NCBI GenBank assembly: GCA_021815835.1
Contig: JAKAZN010000050.1
Coordinates: forward strand, 1-8,613
DNA: 8,613 nucleotides
Direction of reading: 5' to 3'
Source: Pseudomonadota bacterium
GTDB lineage: Bacteria; Pseudomonadota; Alphaproteobacteria; Acetobacterales; Acetobacteraceae
Shown: positions 1 to 6,289 of the stretch, piece after piece
How the letters are laid out: each line of letters opens with the position of its first letter
Position numbering within the stretch: the first letter of the stretch is position 1
Notes under the pieces: model-generated
Told to the model about the DNA's origin: nothing
The model's input: the letters and a program-made list of their open reading frames with translations, nothing else
Database searches by the model: none
Program-made: the position numbers and the translations under genes

Positions 1-1
1 T

Positions 2-106
2 TGGGGGGAGGACGCGCAGGCCGCCGCCCGCCGCGCCGCGGTGGCCGCCGATGTCGCGCTGGCGGCGCGGCTGTTGCGCCTGGGGGCGGATGATGCCGAA
101 AGCTGA
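2..106 (+). CDS. C-terminal end of an unidentified protein (partial, 5' end outside window)
   Basis: An open frame enters from the left edge and ends at TGA 104-106, giving 34 residues that finish in ...LAARLLRLGADDAES. Thirty of the 34 codons end in G or C, as in the real genes of this window, so I read it as the tail of a genuine plus-strand gene. The peptide is Ala/Arg/Leu-rich and looks like a single amphipathic helix. I do not recognise the family. In several alphaproteobacteria a malic enzyme gene neighbours mutS, but nothing in these 34 residues lets me claim that. The gene points the same way as mutS, but the inverted repeat lies between them, so joint transcription is uncertain. Confidence 0.5.
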   Translation, partial: WGEDAQAAARRAAVAADVALAARLLRLGADDAES

Positions 107-121
107 TCCCGATTCCGGGTG

Positions 122-211
122 CCCCCCCGTCGTGGCCGGGCTTGACCCGGCCATCCTCCCCCGCGGCTCCGTGCGCGGATGGCCGGGTCAAGCCCGGCCA
201 TGACGGGGGGG
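122..211. repeat. 35-bp inverted repeat with nested palindromes (alphaproteobacterial-type intergenic repeat)
   Basis: The left arm (122-156) and right arm (177-211) are reverse complements at 34 of 35 positions; the one mismatch is at 132. They are separated by a 20-nt spacer (157-176). Each arm contains its own perfect palindrome with an 8-bp stem (TGGCCGGG/CCCGGCCA) and a 5-nt loop: cttga at 133-153 and tcaag at 180-200. The DNA could therefore form one long hairpin or two short ones. The core (GCCGGGCTTGACCCGGC) matches a repeat I recall as frequent between genes in many alphaproteobacterial genomes; that is memory, not a search. There is no T-run after it, so a classical intrinsic terminator is not supported, though the stem could still protect or attenuate the transcript. 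The right arm contains the first two in-frame ATG codons of the mutS frame. Confidence 0.85.
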
Positions 212-2902
212 GCGGGCGGGGGGCGGGCGGATGGGGCCGGCCGAGCCGGCCGAGGCGGGGGTCCCATCGCGGCCGCCCCGCTCGACCCCGCCGGCGCCTC
301 GCCGGTCATGGCGCAATGGTTCGCGCTCAAGGCCGCCCATCCCGACGCGTTGCTGTTCCTGCGCATGGGCGATTTCTATGAACTGTTCTTCGCCGACGCC
401 GAGGCCGCCGCCCACGCCCTCGACATCGCGCTCACCGCGCGCGGGGAGCACGGGGGCGCGCCGATCCCGATGTGCGGCGTGCCGGTCCATGCCGCCGAGA
501 CCTATCTCGCCCGCCTGATCCGCCGCGGCTTTCGCGTCGCCGTCGGCGAGCAGATGGAGAATCCGAAGACCCGCACCGGCAAGGCGCCGATCCGGCGCGA
601 GGTGGTGCGGCTGGTCACGCCGGGGACGCTGACCGAGGACAGCCTGCTCGATGCCGCGCGGGCCAATCTGCTGCTGGCGCTGGTTCCGGGGCGCGCGGCG
701 CTGGGCGCGGCGTGGCTCGATATCTCCACCGGGCTGTTCGAGACGGCGGCGCTGCCGGGCATCGATCTTCCGGCGCTGCTCGCGCGGCTCGACCCGGCGG
801 AGATCCTGGCGCCGGCCGATCTTGCGCTGGGCGAGTGGGAGCCGCGTCGCGGTCCCGACAGCGCGCCGCCCGCCGACGCGCCGCGACTGCTGGCCGAGGC
901 GTTCGGCGCCGCCAGCCCCGACGCGTTCGGCAGCTTCACCGAAGCCGAGATCGCCGCCGCCGCCACCGCGCTCGATTACGTGCGCCTGACCGCGTCCGGC
1001 GCCGCGCCGCGCCTGTCGCCGCCCGCGCCGCGCGGGCAGGAGGGGGTGCTGGCGATGGACCCGGCGACGCGCGCCAGCCTCGATCTGTTGCGCGGGCGGG
1101 ACGGGGGGACGGCGCACAGCCTGTTCGCGGCGATCGACCGCACCCTGACCGCGCCCGGCGCACGGGCGCTGGCGGGCTGGATCGCCGCGCCGCTGACGGC
1201 GCCGGCCGCGATCGCCGCGCGCCAGGATGCCTGGTCGTGGATGGGAGCGAACCCGGAGGCGACGCGCGGGCTGCGCGGCGCGTTGCGCGGCGTGGCGGAC
1301 ATGGCGCGCGCGCTGGGCCGGCTGGCGGTGCAGCGCGGCGGGCCGCGCGATCTGTCATCGTTACGCGCGGGGCTGGCGGCGGCGCGCGCGGCGGCGGCGG
1401 CGCTGGCCGGCCCGGTGCCGGCGGCGTTGGCGGCGGCACGGGGAGCGCTCGGCGTCGATCCGGCGCTGGAGACCACGCTCGCTGCCGCGATCGCCGAACC
1501 GGCGCCGCTGCGGCTCGATGACGGCGCGGCGATCCGGCCCGGATACGACGCCGAACTGGATGCGGAGCGTGCGTTGCGCGACGACAGCCGCCAGGTGCTG
1601 GCGCGGCTGCAACTGGATTACGCGCAGCGTTTCGGCGTCGCCAGCCTGAAGATCCGCCACCACGCCCAGTTGGGCTACGTGATGGAAGTCCCGGCCCAGG
1701 CCGCCGAGCGCCTGCGCGCCGATCCCGCCGTGACCCTGCGTCAATCCATGGCCAATGGCGCGCGCTTCACCACCGGCGAACTGGCCGAGCTCGACCGGCG
1801 CATCGCCGAGGCGGGAGAACGCGCGGCGGCGCGGGAGCAGGCGGTGTTCGCCCATCTGGTGCGCGCCGCGATGGACGCAGCGCCCGCGATCGGCGCGGCG
1901 GCCGACGCGCTCGCGCTGCTCGATGTCGCGCAATCCGCCGCCGGGCTGGCGGAATCCGGGCGCTGGAACCGGCCCGAGCTGACCGAGGGCACGGAATTTC
2001 TCGCCCGCGCCGCGCGCCATCCGGTGGTGGAGGCGGCGCTGGCGGGGGGCGCGGTCGCCTTCGTGCCCAATGAGTGCGATCTGTCGCCCGATCGGCGGTT
2101 GTTGCTGCTGACGGGGCCGAACATGGCCGGCAAATCCACCTTCCTGCGCCAGAACGCGCTGCTGGTGGTGCTCGCCCAGGCCGGGCTGCCGGTGCCGGCG
2201 GAGAGCTTCACGCTCGGCGTGGTCGATCGGCTGTTCTCCCGGGTGGGCGCGGCCGATGATCTGGCGCGCGGACGTTCGACCTTCATGGTGGAAATGACCG
2301 AGACCGCGGCCATCCTGCACCAGGCCGGGCCGCGCTCGCTGGTGGTGGTCGATGAGATCGGCCGCGGCACGGCGACCCTCGATGGGCTCGCGATCGCCTG
2401 GGCGGTGCTGGAGGCGCTGCACGGGACCTTGCGCTGCCGTACCATTTTCGCCACACATTTCCACGAACTTGCCACCCTGGCCGAACGGCTCCCGCGGCTG
2501 CGGCCACATACGATGCGGGTCAAGGAGTGGAAGCGGAGCGTGGTGTTCCTGCACGAGGTGGCCGAAGGCGCGGCCGGGCGGTCCTGGGGCGTGCATGTCG
2601 CGGAACTGGCCGGCGTGCCGGCCCGCGTGGTGCGGCGCGCGGCCTCGCTTCTGGCGGCGTTGGAGGCGGAGGGCGGGCCTTTGCGCGCCGGTGCCCCGCT
2701 CGGCGCCCTGCCGCTGTTCGCCGCCGCGGGGCCGGATGCGCCGCCGCCCCCGGCCGCGCCACCCCTGGAGGAGGCCGAACCGCCCGCGCTGGCGGCGCTG
2801 GCCGCGCTCGATCCCGATCTTCTGTCGCCGCGCGAGGCGCTGGAGGCGCTTTATCGTCTCAAATCGATGCTTCCGGTTTGCACCGGGGGCGACAAACTGT
2901 AG
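179..2902 (+). CDS. mutS: DNA mismatch repair protein MutS
   Basis: MutS finds mismatches and small loops in newly copied DNA and, as an ATP-driven clamp, recruits MutL. Numbered from ATG 179 (907 aa), the mismatch-reading motif GDFYELF has Phe66 and Glu68. Connector, core and clamp domains follow. The ATPase has Walker A GPNMAGKST (646-654), the GRST signature (698-701), Walker B Asp725-Glu726 followed by IGRGT, and the His motif THFHEL (759-764). A C-terminal helix-turn-helix region and the terminal helix PREALEALYRLKSML complete it. All key residues are present. The start is unresolved. E. coli MutS has about 13 residues before the position matching Met44 (ATG 308), so 308 looks slightly late. 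The only earlier in-frame ATGs are 179 and 200, both inside the inverted repeat, and no in-frame ATG, GTG or TTG lies between 203 and 307. None has a Shine-Dalgarno sequence. I give the outermost. Residues 9-29 are unusual Gly/Arg/Ala low complexity. Confidence 0.97.
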   Translation: MAGSSPAMTGGAGGGRADGAGRAGRGGGPIAAAPLDPAGASPVMAQWFALKAAHPDALLFLRMGDFYELFFADAEAAAHALDIALTARGEHGGAPIPMCGVPVHAAETYLARLIRRGFRVAVGEQMENPKTRTGKAPIRREVVRLVTPGTLTEDSLLDAARANLLLALVPGRAALGAAWLDISTGLFETAALPGIDLPALLARLDPAEILAPADLALGEWEPRRGPDSAPPADAPRLLAEAFGAASPDAFGSFTEAEIAAAATALDYVRLTASGAAPRLSPPAPRGQEGVLAMDPATRASLDLLRGRDGGTAHSLFAAIDRTLTAPGARALAGWIAAPLTAPAAIAARQDAWSWMGANPEATRGLRGALRGVADMARALGRLAVQRGGPRDLSSLRAGLAAARAAAAALAGPVPAALAAARGALGVDPALETTLAAAIAEPAPLRLDDGAAIRPGYDAELDAERALRDDSRQVLARLQLDYAQRFGVASLKIRHHAQLGYVMEVPAQAAERLRADPAVTLRQSMANGARFTTGELAELDRRIAEAGERAAAREQAVFAHLVRAAMDAAPAIGAAADALALLDVAQSAAGLAESGRWNRPELTEGTEFLARAARHPVVEAALAGGAVAFVPNECDLSPDRRLLLLTGPNMAGKSTFLRQNALLVVLAQAGLPVPAESFTLGVVDRLFSRVGAADDLARGRSTFMVEMTETAAILHQAGPRSLVVVDEIGRGTATLDGLAIAWAVLEALHGTLRCRTIFATHFHELATLAERLPRLRPHTMRVKEWKRSVVFLHEVAEGAAGRSWGVHVAELAGVPARVVRRAASLLAALEAEGGPLRAGAPLGALPLFAAAGPDAPPPPAAPPLEEAEPPALAALAALDPDLLSPREALEALYRLKSMLPVCTGGDKL
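205..230 (+). promoter_or_regulatory. G-quadruplex-forming G-run tract at the mutS 5' end
   Basis: The sense strand reads G8-C-G3-C-G6-C-G3-C-G2, four or more runs of at least three G with single-nucleotide loops. This satisfies the usual G-quadruplex pattern on the non-template strand and hence in the mRNA. It abuts the right arm of the inverted repeat and lies upstream of, or just within, the mutS coding region depending on the true start. Whether it folds or regulates anything is inference. The motif itself is plain in the sequence. Confidence 0.55.
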
Positions 2903-2911
2903 CATCGGTTC

Positions 2912-5746
2912 ATGCTGCATCAATTGCCCGAGGCCCAGGCTGCCGCGACCTCCGCCCCCCTTGTCGCGGCGCTGGCCGGTCTGGCGGAAACCGCCGGCAC
3001 CATGTCGCGGGAAGCGGCGCTGGGCGCCTTCCGTCGCCATCTGGCGCGCATCCAGGCGCAGGTGCGCGAGACCTTCGAGCAGGGCGAGATCACGGGATTG
3101 CAGGCGGGCCGCCAGCTTGCCGGCCTGACCGACGGGCTGGTGAAGGCGCTGTTCGCGCACGCCACGGCCGAGATCGGCGGCATCGAAACACTTTGCGTGG
3201 TCGCCACCGGCGGCTACGGGCGCGGGACCTTGGCGCCGTTCAGCGATATCGACCTGTTGTTCCTGACCCCGCACCAGGCCTCGACGCATACCTTGGCCGC
3301 GGTCGAATACATGCTCTATTTCCTGTGGGACCTGGGGCTGAAGGTCGGGCACGCCACGCGCTCGATCGCGGAATGCCTGGCCGAGGGCGCCAAGGACCTC
3401 ACCATCCGCACCGCGCTGCTCGATGCCCGCTTCCTCGCGGGCGACGCCGCGTTGTTCGAGACCTTCCATGTGAGCTTTCGTGCCGCCTGCAAGGAGAGCG
3501 GCGCGGCCGAATACATCGCCGCCAAGCAGGCCGAGCGCGAGGCGCGACATCGCCGCTTCGGCGACAGCCCCTTCGTGGTGGAGCCGAACATCAAGGAAGG
3601 CCGCGGGGGCTTGCGCGATCTGCAAACCCTCTACTGGATCGCGCGCTACATGTTCGACACCTACACGATGGGCGAACTGGCCGACGTGGCCGGCGTGCTC
3701 TCGGCGGAGGAAGCGCGCCATGCCCGCCGTTCCTGGGAGTTTCTCTGGACCCTGCGCTTTCATCTGCACTACGTCGCCGGCCGTGCGGAGGAGCGCCTGA
3801 CCTTCGATCTGCAACCGGTGGTCGGCGCGCGCATGGGCTATACCCGCCACGGCCGCCAGGACGGGGTGGAGCGTTTCATGCGCCACTATTTCCTGACCGT
3901 GCGCGAGATCGCCCGCCTGACGCGGGTGGTGGAACCGGCGCTGCTGCGCGCCGCGCTCGGCCCGCCGGCGGTCGCGGCGGAGACCGACAAGACCCTGCTC
4001 GCCGCCGGCTTCGTGCTGGCGGATGGGGAGCTGCTGCCGATCCCCGGACGCGATTTCGATGTCGAGCCGATCCAGATGCTGCGCATCCTGAAGGTCGCGC
4101 GCGACCGCGATCTCGCGCTGCATCCGCTGGCGCTGCGCTCCCTGATTCGCAACGAACGCGCCGGCGCCAAGCTGCGCGGCGACCCGGAAGCGGCCGATCT
4201 GTTCATGGACCTGCTCTGCGGCCATCCGCCCGGCCATGCGCCCCCCGGCCATGCGCATGGCGTCGGGCGGGACGGGCGGCATCCGGACGGGGCGCGCTGG
4301 CTGGCCATCCTGAACGAAGCCGGCTTCCTCGGCCGCTTCCTGCCCGACTGGGGCCGCATCGTCGGACAGATGCAGTTCGACACCTATCACATCTTCACCG
4401 TCGATGAGCACACGATCGAGGCGATCCGCGTGCTGAACGCGCTGGAACGCGGCGAGCTCGCGGAAGTCGCGCCGGTGGCGTCCGGGATCGTCGATCATAT
4501 CCAGTCGCGTCGCGCGCTCTATCTGGCGATGGTGATGCACGACATCGCCAAGGGGCGCGGGGGGGATCATTCGCGCATCGGCGCCGAGCTGGCGCTGGAA
4601 GTGGGGCCGGCGCTCGGGCTTTCCGCCGAGGAGACCGAGACCGTCTCGTGGCTGGTGCTTTATCACCTGATGCTGAGCGAGACGGCCTTCAAGCGCGATA
4701 TCGACGACCCGAAGACCATCCTCGACCTGGCCGATACCATCCAGTCGCCGGAACGGCTGCGCCTGCTGCTGATCCTGACGGTCGCCGACATGCGCGCGGT
4801 ATCGAAGAAGGTCTGGAACGGCTGGAAGGCCACCTTGCTGCGCGAGCTCTACACCCGCGTCGCCGAGGTTCTGGAAGGGGGGCTGGCCACCACGGAACGC
4901 GACGTGCGCGTCACTCGCGCGAAGGACGCCGCCGCGGCGCTGCTGGTTGGCTGGCCGGCGGCGGTGATCGCGGAGTTCACCGCGCTCGGCTATCCCGGCT
5001 ATTGGCTGTCCTTCGATCCGGACACGCACGCGCGCCACGCCCGGCTGATCCGCGAAGCGACGCGGCGGGAGGCGCCGTTGACCGTGCATACCGAGCCGCT
5101 GCCGGCGCGCGCGGTGACGGAGGTGACCGTGTATTGCGCCGACCATGCCGGACTGTTCAGCAAGATCTCGGGGGCGCTGGCGATGGCCGGCGCCTCGATC
5201 GTCGATGCGCGAATCCATACCATGACCAACGGCATGGCGCTGGATACGTTCTGGGTGCAGGACGCGGCGGGCGGGACATTCGACGCGCCGCACCGGCTGG
5301 CGCGGCTGTCGGCGCTGATCGAGCAGGCGCTGTCCGGGCGGCTGCGGCTCGCCACCGAAATCCCTAAGCTCTCGGCGAAGATGCTGATCGGGCGGCGGAT
5401 GCGCGCGATCCATGTGCCGCCGCGGGTGGTGATCGACAACCGCGCGTCCAATTCGCACACGGTGCTGGAAGTGAACGGGCGCGACCGGCCCGGCCTGCTG
5501 CACGACGTGACGGCGGCGATCAGCGAGCAGGGGCTGCAGATCGCGTCCGCCCATGTCACCACCTACGGGGTGCGCGCGGTCGATGTGTTCTACGTGAAGG
5601 ACGTGTTCGGCCTGAAAGTCACGAACGAGGCGAAGCTGCGCCAGCTGCGCGCCGCCCTGCTCGATGCCCTCGCCACGCCGGAGGATCCGCCCGCGTCCGC
5701 GCCGGCGGAAGCGCTGCCGCGGCGGCGGCGGCGCACGGCGGGATAA
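2912..5746 (+). CDS. glnD: Bifunctional [protein-PII] uridylyltransferase / uridylyl-removing enzyme GlnD
   Basis: GlnD is the cytoplasmic nitrogen sensor. At low glutamine it adds UMP to PII proteins (GlnB/GlnK), and at high glutamine it removes UMP, so controlling glutamine synthetase and nitrogen-regulated transcription. The protein is 944 aa, near the usual length. The nucleotidyltransferase motif GGYGRG (100-105) leads to the metal-binding pair Asp112 and Asp114 in SDID. A helical linker with VVEPNIKEGRGGLRDLQTL is typical of GlnD. The HD hydrolase domain shows His500, His543-Asp544 and His553. Two ACT domains that sense glutamine begin near 738 (VTVYCADHAGLFSKISGAL) and 851 (VNGRDRPGLLHDVTAAI). 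Both catalytic sites look intact. Residues 436-460 form an apparent His/Pro/Gly-rich extra segment before the HD domain. The start is ATG 2912, 9 bp after the mutS stop and in the same frame, without a clear ribosome binding site, so translation probably depends on mutS. The C-terminus ends in a short Arg run. Confidence 0.97.
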   Translation: MLHQLPEAQAAATSAPLVAALAGLAETAGTMSREAALGAFRRHLARIQAQVRETFEQGEITGLQAGRQLAGLTDGLVKALFAHATAEIGGIETLCVVATGGYGRGTLAPFSDIDLLFLTPHQASTHTLAAVEYMLYFLWDLGLKVGHATRSIAECLAEGAKDLTIRTALLDARFLAGDAALFETFHVSFRAACKESGAAEYIAAKQAEREARHRRFGDSPFVVEPNIKEGRGGLRDLQTLYWIARYMFDTYTMGELADVAGVLSAEEARHARRSWEFLWTLRFHLHYVAGRAEERLTFDLQPVVGARMGYTRHGRQDGVERFMRHYFLTVREIARLTRVVEPALLRAALGPPAVAAETDKTLLAAGFVLADGELLPIPGRDFDVEPIQMLRILKVARDRDLALHPLALRSLIRNERAGAKLRGDPEAADLFMDLLCGHPPGHAPPGHAHGVGRDGRHPDGARWLAILNEAGFLGRFLPDWGRIVGQMQFDTYHIFTVDEHTIEAIRVLNALERGELAEVAPVASGIVDHIQSRRALYLAMVMHDIAKGRGGDHSRIGAELALEVGPALGLSAEETETVSWLVLYHLMLSETAFKRDIDDPKTILDLADTIQSPERLRLLLILTVADMRAVSKKVWNGWKATLLRELYTRVAEVLEGGLATTERDVRVTRAKDAAAALLVGWPAAVIAEFTALGYPGYWLSFDPDTHARHARLIREATRREAPLTVHTEPLPARAVTEVTVYCADHAGLFSKISGALAMAGASIVDARIHTMTNGMALDTFWVQDAAGGTFDAPHRLARLSALIEQALSGRLRLATEIPKLSAKMLIGRRMRAIHVPPRVVIDNRASNSHTVLEVNGRDRPGLLHDVTAAISEQGLQIASAHVTTYGVRAVDVFYVKDVFGLKVTNEAKLRQLRAALLDALATPEDPPASAPAEALPRRRRRTAG

Positions 5747-5758
5747 TTCTCGCCCGCC
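5737..5758. terminator. Possible hairpin between convergent glnD and maoC-like gene
   Basis: GGCGGG (5737-5742) pairs with CCCGCC (5753-5758) across a 10-nt loop that contains the glnD TAA stop. The gap between the two convergent genes is only 39 bp (5747-5785) and is GC-rich with several overlapping GGC/GCC repeats, so other pairings are possible. No T-run follows on either strand. It may serve as a two-way transcription end or may be chance in GC-rich DNA. Confidence 0.25.
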
Positions 5759-5785
5759 GCCCGCTGGTCGCCGCTGCCGCCGGGA

Positions 5786-6289
5786 TCACGCCTCCGCGAC
5801 GACCCGCCGGCGCAACAGGAAACGCTGCCGTCCCTCCAGCACCGGGACCCCGTCCTGGTTGGTGACAAAGCTCGCCAGCCCCAACACGCCGGTCGTGCGT
5901 CCGGGGGCAAGTTCATCGACCTCCAGCACCGGATAGAGCGTGTCGCCCACGAACACCGGATGCAGGAACCGGCTCGATTGTTCCAGGAAGCCGCGCAGCG
6001 AGTCCTCGATCAGAAACGGCAACAGGCCGGCCCCGGGCGCGGTCTGGATCAGGGTCTGGAACCCGTGCGCCAGCATGTCGGGCATTCCGCGCGCCTGGCA
6101 GAAGCGGCGGTCGTAATGGATCGGATGGCGATCGCCGCTGGCGGCCTGGAACGCGAGGAAGACCGCGTCGGTCATGGTCCGGCTGGGCAGGACGAAGCGC
6201 TCGCCGAGGCGGAAATCGTCGAACCAGCGCTGTTCGGCCACCATGCGGTGCGCGGGCGGGAGGCCAGGCGGATGGTCAGGCGCGGTCAT
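5786..6289 (-). CDS. MaoC-like (R)-enoyl-CoA hydratase/dehydratase family protein
   Basis: This 167-aa single hot-dog-fold protein probably adds water to, or removes it from, an acyl-CoA double bond in the cytoplasm. It shows FDDFRLGERF near the start (23-32), then the hydratase-2 motif ASGDRHPIHYD (50-60), with catalytic Asp53 and His58, and the glycine of MLAHGF (73-78). The length fits a one-domain MaoC protein. The open frame extends upstream to 6709, but that part lies inside the CoA-transferase gene and has no MaoC features. ATG 6289 overlaps the TGA of the upstream CoA-transferase in an ATGA (6286-6289), which strongly supports this start and translational coupling. A GAGG lies about 9 nt upstream, within the preceding gene. 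The coupling suggests both enzymes act on the same acyl-CoA. The substrate is unknown; C4-C5 dicarboxylic acids such as mesaconate are one possibility, not shown by the sequence. Confidence 0.9.
   Translation of the reverse strand: MTAPDHPPGLPPAHRMVAEQRWFDDFRLGERFVLPSRTMTDAVFLAFQAASGDRHPIHYDRRFCQARGMPDMLAHGFQTLIQTAPGAGLLPFLIEDSLRGFLEQSSRFLHPVFVGDTLYPVLEVDELAPGRTTGVLGLASFVTNQDGVPVLEGRQRFLLRRRVVAEA

Noticed and set aside
122..211. The inverted repeat as a classical rho-independent terminator for the upstream gene.
   Set aside because: There is no T-run on either side and the arms have nested palindromes typical of dispersed intergenic repeats. A role in transcript ends is possible but not shown.
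2527..4407. A 626-codon plus-strand open frame overlapping the mutS end and glnD.
   Set aside because: It is an out-of-frame reading of two real genes with Arg/Gly/Ala-rich content and no conserved motif.
1361..5554. A 1397-codon open frame on the minus strand spanning most of mutS and all but the end of glnD.
   Set aside because: It lies antisense to two intact, well-conserved genes. Its composition (Arg/Gln/His/Gly-rich, no recognisable motif) is what a GC-rich third-position bias produces on the opposite strand, where stop codons become rare.
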